Assembly (NCBI GenBank): GCA_008360955.1
Contig: LUCM01003479.1
Span: 126,832 to 190,831, forward strand
Length of the DNA stretch: 64,000 nucleotides
From: Fasciolopsis buskii
Taxonomy: Eukaryota; Platyhelminthes; Trematoda; Plagiorchiida; Fasciolidae
Direction of reading: 5' to 3'
Part shown: positions 48,621 to 60,907 of the stretch, piece by piece
Layout of the letters: every line of letters begins with the position of its first letter
Numbering within the stretch: the first letter of the stretch is position 1
Program-made: the position numbers and the translations under genes
The notes under the pieces: generated by a model
The model's database searches: none
What the model was told of the DNA's origin: nothing
Seen by the model: the letters and a program-made list of their open reading frames with translations, nothing else

Positions 48621-48940
48621 TCTAGTGTAGAAGCCCGTCCGGGACGAGGTTTGCGCGCAACATGATCAGGTATTGGATCACGTGATCCGTCTTTAAATGC
48701 GCTATTGGACCCATCGATAAGTTGGGTACCTCTGCAGCTACTCATCTCTTTGTACCCCTGGGCGATTGCGCGATCTCGTGGGATGGAGGGGTTAGCCCTA
48801 CTACCAACACCGTTGCCCTGTAAAAAGACGAGTCTTTGAGCGGAGCCGTCACCGTGAACCGGACTGACCCCATCCACATTTCCCGGACTACCCCAGAGCC
48901 CCGTCACTGGAGCCGGCAAGGGACCGTAAATTTACCAGAC

Positions 48941-49456
48941 GGCGACTAGGTTTTGTGCAGTCGACGGGGCCAGCAGTCGCTGCAAACGCTTTCCCCATGA
49001 AGAGAGGTAGTGCTGCAACAAATTCTCCCAAGACGATCTAACGGTGACTCCTTATGCATGTTTAGTACGGGGTCCCTTACCAATGGTGCAGATATAAAAG
49101 TCGTGGTCAAACTGGGTACAATATTCCGCGATGTCACCACTCACTGCAGCATCGATACGACAATACACGAGGTTGCAAACCATAGTAGGAGGTATCTAGT
49201 GGTCGACGCCTTTCAAAGCTTGGATTTTTGAAAAGTGTAGCACGAGCTGAAACGTACGTGTGCGAAGAAACAAACGCAACCGAACAAACGTCACAGCATT
49301 GATAGCAAGCACCAAAGTAGATCTTAGATAAATTGGTGTCCGAGCATAATCGATTTTCCCCGAAAGATCGATGCCACTGTAAACCAATGCCAAATGCAAC
49401 CGTTCTTTTAGGCCTCCGTCACCTGGTTTACTCATCCGCCTTTGCATTTTTCCCAT
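48941..49456 (-). pseudogene. Putative gag region of the gypsy element
   Basis: Lies where gag should be for the minus-strand element. The frames are broken (for example SPLDRLGRICCSTTSLHG) and I see no clear C-C-H-C zinc knuckle. Assigned mainly by position. Confidence 0.35.
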
Positions 49457-50489
49457 ATCCCCCGATGATCTCTATGTGATTCAACTGTTCTGCATCAGCA
49501 GTATTCAGAATATCGGGTTTCGCCACAATTTGCCATCAGTATAATGGCTGCTTTTGTTTACCAACTCAAATCGAGTCCAAATAATCGTCGTGTCGCTGTC
49601 CCTGCGATTTTCCCCCAGTTTAGCTGAACCATGTCTCGGTGCCCTGGTGGTGCCATTTTACGACTGCTGTGGTTAACGGACCGACATCATCCTCAATGGT
49701 GACCATGATGGATGGCATTCCAGGAGGGCTGCTCACCCAAAAGATCCACATTACTGGGCTTCCAAACATGAAACCGATGGAAGCAAGGCAAATGCGAATA
49801 ACAGAAATCCCATCTTAGCTAACCTTTTGGGAAGTCGCCATCGGAAAAGAGATCACCCTTGTCGCACAAATTTTACAGTTGTCACCCACCATGGAACTTC
49901 ATTTGTGGCTTAGTTAGTTAAGTTCAGCGTATACTTTGCGAAAACTTGGCTTCCAGTCACATCCAAATTGGCGTGTTATCGGCAGGTTTCCCTAGCTTTA
50001 ATCGTCGTGCACATTCCATCGTTTCTGAAATCTGGGGTATCAGTTGCAGTTTCGTTTTGCCTTCACAATTATGACCTCCTTTTCCAGCTCTGGTTGGGCT
50101 GCCACTCAGCAGACATCCAGAGCTTTTTTCAAGTCCACCAACATTACTACTGTTAACCGCGTGTTCTGAAAGTTGCTTCCACAGTGGGAACACCCTATTG
50201 GTGAAGAACCTAGCCCTCATCCGAAGCCTTTGTGGTTACCCTGCCGTATTATTCTGTGCCCTCTGAAGCCTCCCTCTGGTTTAAGGTGTAACAGTTTGCG
50301 AAGGATTGGACTAACTCTCACCTGGCGCTCAGATCGACTTGTACTGTTTCCAATGGCATCAAAAATGACGAGTGACTTGGTGGGTAAATCTGCCATTGGT
50401 CACGTGCATCATTCTTCTTCAAACATGTCTGCTCTCGTCTCATCTCCATGAATCAAGTGAGACATTATCCTCCAGGGCAATTTAACCAA
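49457..50489. other. No gene recognised; start of the strand-asymmetric zone
   Basis: About 1 kb between the gypsy remnant and the LINE. From about 49.99 kb the plus strand becomes markedly pyrimidine-rich. Part may belong to the 5' region of the LINE, but no endonuclease motif is clear. Confidence 0.45.
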
Positions 50490-52770
50490 ATTTGCTTGCA
50501 TGCTTGAAAACAAAGGCAAGATCACGACTGATAACCTATATTAATTCGGGGGACTCTCTAGACATGGCTGAAGCTTTTAATCCTTTATTCGTGACTTCGT
50601 TGAATGGTGGCAACACATGTTTCTCTCGTTATTCCGCCTCATCTATTTCCGAATGTTTGTCCAACGTTTGCTTCCACCCATATGAAATATACTGTCACAT
50701 TCCCAGTAAGAAAATCCCTTACCGAAAACGGCCGGAAGCCTCATCCCCAGCGGCTCTCAGATTCAGGCACCCTGATATTCCTGTTCTTTTTATCTAAAAT
50801 ATTTAATTTGGCCATGAATTACCTATGTTATCCGTCCCAATGGAACACTTCTGTGGTCGCGCCTTTTCACAAGGAGGAATCTCGGCTCGACCCAGCCAAA
50901 TACCGACCAGCAGACCTCACCCCGGTGGTGTCGAAAATCATGGAGAGATTGATCTAGACAAAACTAGCTGATCACCTAATGAACAAAACCTTCATCAGCA
51001 AAGATCAGCATGGGCTGTTATAAAATCGGCCATACGCATCCTGCATGGCCGACCTTTGATTCTTACTACTAGTAACATAGATTGGTTGAAAATTCCTTTC
51101 CCTTCTCCTTTTTCCCCCCTCTCTACACCTAACTCTTCCCGCCTAGTTTGCTCGCAGTGACGCTGATTTTGGTCACCGTTTAGTTTCGGCTCGATGTATT
51201 GTCCTTCGTTGTGTCGTCCCTGTGCCCTTTATTTGAGATTATTTTGCGGGCATTTTTTGCAATCATAGGTTACTTAGCTTGGGGCGGCTTGTTTAGTTAC
51301 AGAACTCTTCCGTTTTATAGCTCCCGTTGGTCGAATTTAGACATTCCAATCGTTTACACTGATTTTTGGCCGTCACGCTCAGGCAATCGCTGTTGCACCT
51401 GCTCAAGCGTGCAGAATCCTTTGTATCTGATTGAACCACGGGGAAGGTACTTCCTATTTGCTATCTTAAATCGAGCGTTAATTATGTACGCAGATTTTTG
51501 ACCTGTCCATGACATTTTTTTGGCTGGATAGTGGCTGAGGCTCACTGTCAAAGATATGGTTGTTGTGTACCTAATTTCCAACTCATGAATGGTACCGTGG
51601 AATTTGCCAAGCAATCTTGTTCTCTCCCGGGCTTCGCATCAAACTGGGCTACGCATTGCTTTGAGGTTTCGAAGTGCTATCCAGAACGTGGGAAGTCTAT
51701 TTTTGGCAAATCGCACAGTAAATCCTCGATCGACTTCACCCGGACCAAGAATCGAACTTTTGGTCGCCACACTACCGTTGCGGCAAAGGATGGTAAAGCA
51801 TTGATTGCGGTCTTTCTGAACATGACTAAGGCCTTTGGTCAGTAATCCGTGTCCGTCTGCTATCAAATGTCCATTCTTACGGCATTCCCGACCTCTTTTA
51901 CTTAGGGCTGATATCTTATCTCACGGCAAACGATAACAACTTGTTTTCTCAACCCCGGGCTGTTACCAGTGGGGTGATTCATGAGGGTTTCCTTGACCCG
52001 CTACTAAACGTAATCGATCTGTTCTCTGTAATGCGACATGGGACCTTTATCCTCTTTGCTGACGATGAAACCTTCCCCACATTCCTAAACCCAGTGCTTT
52101 TGATTCTATGCTGCAGGAAATAGCCCTCGATTTCCACTCACTTAATTCCTGGGAATAAACTGGTTAATGAAGTTTTCAGCCGAGAAACGTTCCGTTCTCA
52201 CTTTCAGTGTCTCATTCTATTCATTTTCCTCAGTCTCGCCAAACATTCGGTCCCCATTAACTCAGGGTTGTTACACTTTGAGTTGTAGCACGCCCATAGT
52301 TTCAACTTTCAGAGCATACTGGCATGCAGAATATTGTGTCCTTGTGTACTTTAACATGCGCAAGTGTGACAGAATAGCTATTGGAAACGTGCAAATGCCC
52401 TCTACCGAGAGACTAGTGATAAACAAGCCGGAAATCAATCACGGGAAGACGGGCAATTTTTGTACCTTTAGCCACTTCGTTTGCGCAGACTGGGACTAAA
52501 TCTTTTACTCCTTGATTCTTTAATTCACGTGAGGCCTCTCCACTGCTGACAGAACCTGAAAGCACCTTATATTGACTTAGAAGTGACAGCTAAACATGTC
52601 CTGCCCCATTTCCCAAAACAAATGCCATTCATTTTTCTAGTCAATCATGTCCACTTATGTGGAATAAGCCTCCAGCTGAAATGCGCGCTACAGAATAACT
52701 GTCATTACTCAAAAAGCCGTTACACTACCCCTCGACATCTCTTGGACGGCCATCAAAATTGGTTCCTGTA
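50490..52770 (+). mobile_element. CR1-like LINE, RT region with an insertion (decayed)
   Basis: The plus strand reads DMAEAFNPLFVTSLNGG, FLSKIFNLAMN, WNTSVVAPFHKEES, DPAKYRPADLTPVVSKIMER, DHLMNKTFISKDQHGLL, then, after about 700 unrelated bases, ALIAVFLNMTKAFGQ (family D-F-S-K-A-F-D), PRAVTSGVIHEGFLDPLL and HGTFILFADDETF (family Y-A-D-D), and finally PLMWNKPPAEMRAT ... SLLKKPLHYPS, the common CR1 ending. Order and spacing are those of CR1/L2-type RT. The motif A aspartate region is mutated and several stops occur, so it is inactive. Confidence 0.85.
51020..51770. other. Insertion interrupting the CR1-like RT
   Basis: RT motifs stop after SKDQHGLL and resume at about 51775 (GKALIAVFLNMTKAF). 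A normal element needs only about 40-60 codons here, so most of this 750-base block is extra. It contains Y-rich tracts and, on the minus strand, VATKSSILGPGEVDRGFTV, which I cannot place; it may be another repeat. Confidence 0.6.
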
Positions 52771-54549
52771 GCTCATTGAACCAGGCGTACGAGCTTGGTT
52801 TGGGATTCCCAAGGGCATCGAGGTTCTTTCTCACCCGCAATAGCTGACCCACGGAGCACTTCCGGTGCGCTTCTTGTCTGTTTATCCGAGAATCAAACTT
52901 TTAAATTTTATTCGCGTTTGTTATTTTTACAGCCGCATCCCAAATTTTTGACGGCAGTGACAATGCTCCACCAGCACGGGATTTCTCCCCTGGATTTATC
53001 TGTTCCACCAGCTGCGTTTGCTTCTTTACAATTCAGAAGTACAGCGTTTTTGCTTTCCTTAGTTCTACTGTAACACCTTCCATTATCTCTGCTTACTGGG
53101 CTCAGAGAAACACCCGCTTTATTATCATGCTTTTTGTACGCATCCCATATTTGTACGCCAGAGTTCTACATCCTACTTTGGGCTTGCCTCTGAAAACTTT
53201 TAAAGGCATTCCTTTACTATTTAAGCCATCGCTTAGTTCCCATTCCCCTGTCATCTTTCGTTCCAAAATGCTTTGTCCCGACGATCTACCCTGGTCACGT
53301 AAATTCCGTCATTTTCACCAATCATTTTATGCTGCCACTGAGGCAATCAAAACTTCGACTTCTGTTTTTTCTTAACTTGCATTGGCCCAGTTCCCCCTCA
53401 CCACCCTTGACTTCCTTTTTCACCTTCGTCAGCTTCAGCCCTTTCGATGCTTTGCAAGCAAGAGTAAGTGTAACAAATTAGGCTGCCTGCCTTGGCCCTA
53501 AAACGCCACCTCCTCTCTTTTACTGAACTGCTTATACCCCAGCCGAGTCACAAACCTGACGGTTGATCTGTGCTCTACCTGTCCACCGTTGTCAGATTAT
53601 TTCTGTCTGCTTTTACGGCTTTTAATAATGGCGACCAAAACAATAAATATGATGCTGCATCACGTAGCCCGGGATCTTTTCCGCCGATGGAAGACGAAGA
53701 GGTGCACCATATTCCATTGGCGGTATGGCTTTCGGGATGACCCTCTTCCCTCCTGTTTTACCCATTGTCCTTTGTTACACTTCTGCAATGATGCCCAGTT
53801 TAAAGACTTCCTACTGGTGTGGTCATCACAAGAGCCGTCGTCGTCCAAGCGCGCTTGGTTATGGTGTCATATACAGATTCACATCTTTAATCGCACCATC
53901 AATATCTTGGGACTCAAATACTTCACAAATACTCCGTGCCTACGACTTTTTTCTTTTCTGAGTACCAATTGGGCTCCCGCAGGAAGTCGTCCACACCAAC
54001 CTCCGGACCCCAGTTTCCAAGCGGACAACGAGTAGGATACAACTGAAGCACCCACACATTGTTTTTCTTATTCCTGCCAAGTTTCAGCAGTAGTCAATAA
54101 CCCCTTGCGCTAGGTCTGTTTTGCTTTTCGCCCAAATAGCGGCAAAATAGACAAAAATGGTAACTAGGCTTTTCTTAACGGTTCAAAAACTTGCCTCCTC
54201 TGCACATTCATCCCACCGTTAAATTCGCCCTCCACTCGGCTTTCCTTGTATAGTGCCAAATGCTCACGTGTCGTACAACCACGCCCTTTTCATATTTCTT
54301 TTATGTTCTTTGCTTCCAGTGACAATCCAGCTCATTTTCGCAATCTTGCTCAAAAATGTAAACCTGAACGGTTCCACAAAAATTTAGGTGGGCCAGGCTA
54401 GCCCGCTCCTTGAAAACGGACATTCCCTTCTTTATTCTTCTGCCCTTAATCAGCCGTCACACAAACAAAGTCGATGTTTCTGAGGTCCTACACTACAATT
54501 GCCCACCCATTCCACCCAATTCGAAACGATAATCTGTTTAACTCCGAAA
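52771..54549. other. Pyrimidine-rich tract, no gene recognised
   Basis: The plus strand is strongly pyrimidine-biased (43 of 60 bases in 53401-53460 by count). The frames, such as the 148 codons at 53589-54035, have no recognisable domain. Probably decayed repeat of unknown type. Confidence 0.5.
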
Positions 54550-55149
54550 ATACTTCCCGTCACACATCACATACCTCTCCCAGCGGCATAAGTCCAGTGA
54601 CCATTCCTGTAAATTCCATTGACTCTCCATCCACAACTCTTCATGTAATTTCGTCCCTGAAATTGTTTCATGCAGCCCTGAAGGTTTTCCGATGTTTCAT
54701 CTTCAGCATTATTTTGTTCCCTGAATGCATATAAATACGATTCTCTACCCACCCCATTTGATATCCACTGTGGTTTTGAATCATCTCCGTCCCCATACCA
54801 CATCCATATTGATCGCTATCTTCACCAAATAACCCTCTGTATTTTTGAGAAATTCGGCTAGATTACGACGCCAACCGTTGCTTCCTAGCCAAATTTTGCG
54901 CCTGCAATACGCACTTTTGATGCGTCTAAAAATGGAATGACTCGCAGTGTGCGAATCGTAGTTTTGGTGAGGGAAAATCTCGCATTGACTTAAAAGCTGG
55001 AAAACTCGATTTTAGCCTATGGCATTGCTGGTTATGCTCACGAGAGCGAGGCACCCTGTATGTTCACGACTGAATTTGAGTTTCCCTTGTGTCCACTTAG
55101 TGTACACTCGATCTTGCCTTCCGCATGCCTCTCGGATGTCGAGAAACAC
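54550..55149 (-). repeat. Unidentified inverted element, left arm
   Basis: Read on the minus strand, it begins GTGTTTCTCGACATCCGAGA beside an (ATT)n tract and aligns over about 600 bases with 60908-61525 on the plus strand. Shared blocks include GAGCATAACC/GAACATAACC, CACTGCGAGTCA, TCAATATGGATGT and GGTCACTGGACTTATGC. Minus-frame peptides RIKSAYCRRKIWLGSNGW and VKIAINMDVV have counterparts in the right arm (RIKGAHRRSIIWLGRNGG, VRMKINMDVV), hinting at a former coding sequence. Family not recognised. Confidence 0.82.
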
Positions 55150-55205
55150 ATTATTATTATTATTAATATTATTATTATTATTAATAATAATATTATTATT
55201 ATTAT
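55150..55205. repeat. (ATT)n/(AAT)n microsatellite
   Basis: Imperfect run of ATT with AAT inversions, directly abutting the terminus of the left arm. Confidence 0.95.
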
Positions 55206-57169
55206 CGCTCTATTTTCTCACCCTCCCCATAATACCTAATCTGCATCTGCCGCTATTCACTGGCTGCGTTACGTCGTTTCACTCCCTGTGAATTTTCACT
55301 GATGTTTTATTTAGTAGACTAGGGTGTTACTCAGACATTCTTAGCGGAGATAGAACCACTTTCCAAGTGACTAAATTCCCTGATTTTTTTTGAGAGTCAA
55401 CTTTCGACTTCATTTCTTGGCAACCCTTTGGCAATATTCAGTCAAAGCCTAGACGTCCACTTTTCCGACTCCAACCGGACCTGAATTTAAATGCTTTTAT
55501 ATTACATACCACAGATTTTCCTTGTCTGCCTACTTGTTTCTAATGGCAAATCTACCTAATGGCTCGTCTGCTTATCCTTTCATCCACACGTTCCCACATC
55601 CTTGGACACCACCCTGCTGCCAACCTGGAGTTAGCCAACTTTCATATTTCTCATTAGCGCTGCAAAACATTCTTGACTTCGACAACCCCTACTTGCGCTT
55701 TTTTCTTGGGACCGACAAAAGTACCGCGCGGCTGCACTCAGGAAGGCCTAAAAACCCTCGATTCACACTAACCCATACTTTGCTCCGCTTATCGGCCCAG
55801 CCAATAAATTTGGGGGCAAAGCCTTGAGCGTCTCGAGGCGAACAAGTTACTTTGAAAACAAATTTCAACGGACCGGAGTTTTGTTATTGAAGCTGCTTCT
55901 ATTAGCTAGCCTCATTTTTCCATTCAGTGACACCACCACTAGCAAGCTCGCTGCAACAGAACACTTTCTGACTCAGGAACTACGGACGCCAAAAGGGTTT
56001 TGCGAGTTCCAAGAACGCTGTTTTCTTTAATATAACTGGCCGCACCCAGTTGCCACCGGTTCAAGTTATCGAACTTGGAACATGTAGGCTGACCCACCAA
56101 ATTGCCTTTTGTCTGAGTTTCGCAAAGAATCTCCCTAAAATAACTGCCCAATTCTGTTCACCTTTTGTAATGAACCACCAGCCAGGGTGTTTAAGGGAAA
56201 CGAAGTAACCATTTTCAAATACATGCCTTGTAAAAATATGAAGGTCTCCACTGATAAAACTCTTCTCCAGCATGACATGCTGCGGTCACAGTCAGCAAGA
56301 TTTCGGTTCCCTCAGGCGCCCCTCCAAAGAATAGTCAGCTGCCGGTATGGTGTTCTCCCTACCGGCTGAACCCGGAGTCTACAGTCTTAGTCTCAAATAA
56401 CCTTGTCCTTCCTCTGTGATAAACTTCACCGCCCCACATCCCACTATCTTGATCAGAGTGTACACCGCAGGACCTAGCCGCAAACAGTGATAGCTTAGCA
56501 GGCCCCAAAACGGTCCGCACAAATAACCAACTCCGTCGCCAAGCGGCTCAACTTCCTGTCCACACCCTTCCCCTTTAAAACTGATATTAGTTTGCTTGAG
56601 AATAAACCCACTAATGGTAATAACACCCCTACCCTACGCATATATGCTGCAAAACCCATAAACCCGTGGTTTGATCTCCATTGGTCGCGGCCACCATCAG
56701 TAGACTTGGGTAAACTTCACTGCACTTTGCCCATCCACCTACTCCGTAAAAGTGATCGTCTAAATTTGCCACCTGCAGTGCCCCAAGCTAGCAGTGGTGA
56801 TCGCCGTCTCGCCAGTTTATGAACTTAGTCGCCTGGCATATGCCCCAACCCGGATGCGCATTCAAACAACTCTCCGCCCCCATATCAAACAACAGGAGGC
56901 ACTCGGTCTAAATCAGTCGATACCCGTAGATTATTCATTTCATTCACCCACCCAATTAACCGCGCAAAGCTGCACATCAATGCCCAAACTGCTAGTTCGA
57001 CAATCCTCTCTGTTACCGTCGACATATCCAATTCCGGCAAGCCATCTCCTTATGAGCTTCGCTAAGCAAGGCCGCAAACCAGCCGTCACTGAAGATCACC
57101 TCCAGGCTATTGGGCAACCGCACCCAGGCCTGTGCCTTCCTTCGGGCACCCACTATATATATATATTGG
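55206..57169. other. Pyrimidine-rich tract, no gene recognised
   Basis: About 2 kb, C+T-rich on the plus strand, ending in a short (TA)n run at about 57152-57165. The frames at 55522-55827 and 56794-57276 (160 codons, P/S/Q-rich) show no recognisable domain. The latter runs across the start of the next repeat copy, arguing against it being one gene. Confidence 0.5.
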
Positions 57170-57420
57170 TATATTTCTCGAATACTTCAAGAGGCATGCT
57201 TGGTTGCATGATAAAATGTTACAGGGGTATTGCAAGTCACATCGAACAAGCAAGTAAACATTTGGGTACAAAATGAGAAGAAATAGCAAAATTGGCATAC
57301 TAAGAGAAGCACGGTGTTTATAGCCACCAATAATGCGTATCGCAGACGCAGAGTTCAATGGGAAGATGCCGCCGGGCGCGGAGGTGTCTGCAGTATTCGG
57401 ATTTAACGGGCCTATAAAAT
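57170..57420 (+). repeat. Unidentified element, third (diverged) copy
   Basis: Starts TATTTCTCGAATACTTCAAG then AGGCATGC, directly after a (TA)n tract. Further on, AATGCGTATCGCAGACGCAG matches AGTGCGTATTGCAGGCGCAA of the left arm and GGTGCGCATCGCCGGAGCAT of the right arm. Homology beyond these blocks is weak. Confidence 0.6.
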
Positions 57421-60400
57421 GGACATGAATGTTAAACTGTCATGAAGAAAGTCTCCAAAGACCTTGAGTGAGAGGCGAAAATCGTGAAAAGCGGAATAAA
57501 ACAGCTACAGGAGAGAGTATTGATGGCCGATAGAAACCCAAGGATCCTGCAGCCAGGAAAGCAGTTAGAAGCCATTTGAAAATGCAGAGGGACGAAGAAC
57601 ACAGGTGGAGAGCTTTGGCCGACCCTTGTTTGAAGACAAAGAACGAAAGCGTCGTCGGCATTGAGGAAAGTGAGGATTGACATGGTATGTGTTGAATCAT
57701 ATATCTGACGCTGGTAAGCCAATGTGAAACAAAAACGGTTTTCTGTGCTCTTTTGTTTGCGTTTGAGGGCTTAGCTGATAACAATCACTGGTAGAGTGAT
57801 AGCCGCGATTGCCGGGGCGAAAACTGGGGGCAATGTTCGCGGTAGACGATGATGGTGGCATCCGGAACATGGATCTAAGCGTGGGTGCCTTCATGGCAAT
57901 TGGGTGTCAACCTGGTGGGAATGCTAGACACGGGCGGGCAGCTCCAGCAATAAATCTGCGCGATTGGGAAGACTTGTCCGCTCAGAGAGTCGTCAGCCTT
58001 GTGGATCGGATTATTTGGCCTCGATTTCTAGGTAGACGTGCAACAGTGTCATCAGGTTACGTTGGTGAATTATGCAAATTAGAAGCAATATCCACGTCTT
58101 AGCGGCCTTGGAGCGGTTCGAGTTTTTCCATCGTGGGATGGCTGATCTGAGCCTTGGGCCAGCTTGCTTTCACGGCGTGAGACGTGCGAGGATGAGACCA
58201 GAAACTGGATTGTGGACCCTTTGGAAGACACGAGCGCAAATGCACACAACTGGAATGGAAAAAGGGAGAGATGGCAGTCTGGTGGTATGTCAGCTGAGTG
58301 TTATGGTGCGTGCAAATATAAGAACGAGAACTGATGAATGTTATGTAGAAGGAGGCATTATTTGACGCTGAACTTCGCGCTTGGAATGATCTAGTTGTTA
58401 AATGCATGCAGAAGAAAGAGTTCATGTGGATATTATTTGGGGATTAAGTAAAAATGTGATATGAGTACACGTCTTCATTGTATGCCGTGCTATATACGCG
58501 CTAGACAAGATAGATGGTAGGTAAGAAACTGCGCTGACTTGTCTCGCTGACGCAGATTTTCCGCTCATACCTACAGTGATTTGCGCTTATGGAATCCACT
58601 GCTAAAGCTAACACTAAAAATTGGCTAAACCTTGTTGAGTGGGATGATATAAGACCTCCAGCATTGTATTACTCAGTACCCTAGGCCCGACTCATAGGCT
58701 CTTTCTATTAGAGTGTAAGGGTCGTGCAAGTTTAATAAATTTTATACGGTTACTGTCTTCCTAATTTCGTTTTACTAACAAAGCACCAAAGCTCCAACAG
58801 CCTTAGAGCCTGCTACCTACAAGCTTATTTCGACCCGTTCACTAGGCCACCTAATCCAAAATTCTCGCCACCTCAGTGCCCTTTTCCTACTCCTGTATCT
58901 CCAAGCAATCACCCCAACTACCTCTATCCAAACAATTTTGCGGGACTTAGCTATGCCCCGCCGACGTTACATGGCAAACTCTAGGCAGCTCCACTATGTT
59001 CTCTGATACGCAATTCCCCACCAGCCACGTTTATCAAACGTTCCTGTCCATCGCAGACCGTAGCTTCCCTATCTACCGTCTCCCTTACGCCTGCAAGTTC
59101 AAGGGATACCTTTTACCCCAAGGAACCTGCACTTGATAGACTGCTTTTTGTCGGGCATTATTCAAGGTCTATCCCCCACTCCTCGAGAATTGCAATTCTG
59201 CATTGAAAATGCCAAGAACTGACCATCTTACATCGCCCCTCTCTTAAATGATGCCAAGTCCCCCTTACCGGAATCCTCTGGAGCATCGTCCATTAACACC
59301 CGGAAATTTATGGCCATGCGTTGTAACCCATGAATTACGTAACGTAGACAGCCTCCGATGGCCAGTATGCTTAACAAGAGCGTATTTAATCCAGCACATC
59401 TGGGCACCCTCCGAACCTATAATGTATCTTTTTACTATTTGGTATCTATAGAACCCACATCTTGGATATCATGTAACCTTAAAAGGAGCGGCAAATTTTT
59501 TGTTTCCCCTAAACTCCCGCTCCCTAATCCGCAAAACAAAGGGGCCAAGACGGCCCGCAGCCAAAAACTCCTGCATTATTTTGGTTACAGAAACCCAGTT
59601 GACCGACCTTAGCTCCACTTCCTCGTTTTCTTTGGTGGGCTACAATTTACACCAAAGCAATTGATCAAACCGCAGATGCGATGGTTGTCTGGCCTACGTA
59701 GATCATCCCCACAGAGCTTCCATCCTCCAGAATCCACCGCCCCATTCTGTCTTTGACGCCGTTTGGCTTTACATGCCCCTCTTCGAGCTCACTCTACATA
59801 TATCGATCAAGCTTTCCCTTACCTCTGTGGGCTATCCTCCAGCCCTTAGACAAGTGCATGTGACTTTAATTCCCCTAAAATTTGTTCTTCCTTATGGGGC
59901 CTAACAATCCTGCCTGTTTTTGTCTTGCTTAGACAGGACGAAGGATGAACTTAGCATGTGACCACGCCTATAAGGCCTCACAATATTTTAGGCAGTTTTT
60001 AGGCACAACATTCCCAATACCAAGACATAATCCCAGTAGCGACCGTGGATGGTCACATGTAACTGCCGTCAGTGACAAACCATCGTCACTAAAATGTACT
60101 GATCATGTTGTCTCTTCCTCCTGTATATCGACTCGATGGGACAAAATCCTTATGGGAATCCTTGAATGGCCAAGCATTTTTATCGCCTGACTCGCAGAAT
60201 GCGGCAGACGACGGTTACGCCAGGCTTCCTCTGTAGTTATTCGCCTATCCACTCGAACGCCTGTCTGCTTCAGATAAAACTTTCGAAGGCCAGTAAAATC
60301 TTTAATAAAACAGGAGAATTATCGCTTTTATCGCCTGTTGACTGTCTACAACAAGAACTTCTTACTATATCTGAACAAGGGTTCAAAAGACAGGGCATGT

Positions 60401-60907
60401 CAGCACTTAGACCGCCTAACCCAGTTCAGAAGCGTTCTCACGATTTCAAAGCTGGTTCATCCCGAATTTCATCAACTTCAAAGTCTTGAGCACAGAGTCC
60501 GACGTAGACACCGAGGAAGCATTTAATAAATTCTGCTATTACACTCACTGATAACCATTTGCGACATCCCGAAGTCCACCCATGCTGACTGCTAAAACCT
60601 TACTCTCCATTTTATCTGGCTTTGCTGGAATCATGACCATGACGAATTATGCCAAGCCTTCCTAGGGGCCTAGACCTGACGGAACCCTACCAGTCCTGTT
60701 TCGGACCGCTGAACTCGACCTTTCTCTCCTCCTTTCAATTTTTTTCTCTCTCCCAGTGACCCAAGCTAATTTGCCGTCACGGTGGATGATCCCCATAATT
60801 TTCCCACACGGCAAAATGGTTCTTTATACTACTCCGAGAACTGTAGCCCTATTAACCACTCTCCAATTCTATCCAGAATTAAGGAAAGGGTTATAAAAAT
60901 AATGGGT
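57421..60907. other. Between repeat copies: purine-rich then pyrimidine-rich, no gene recognised
   Basis: From 57421 to about 58720 the plus strand is purine-rich (39 of 60 in 57421-57480 by count); from about 58725 to 60890 it is pyrimidine-rich. Plus-strand frames near 58820-59000 are proline-rich, as in some gag proteins, but no motif supports a call. Confidence 0.5.

Larger units (their letters stand above)
46030..48940 (-). mobile_element. CsRn1/Boudicca-like Ty3/gypsy element, pol region (decayed)
   Basis: Minus-strand pol in the order protease, RT, RNase H, integrase, with many frameshifts and stops. Its sequence character fits the CsRn1 clade known from Clonorchis, Paragonimus and Schistosoma (family knowledge, not a search). 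The element seems to run to an abrupt end near 46030 inside the integrase core, where unrelated plus-strand sequence starts. LTRs were not identified, so boundaries are unknown. Sub-regions are listed separately. Confidence 0.88.

Noticed and set aside
56794..57276. 160-codon plus-strand frame
   Set aside because: It runs through a (TA)n tract into the start of a dispersed repeat copy, so it is not one coding unit.
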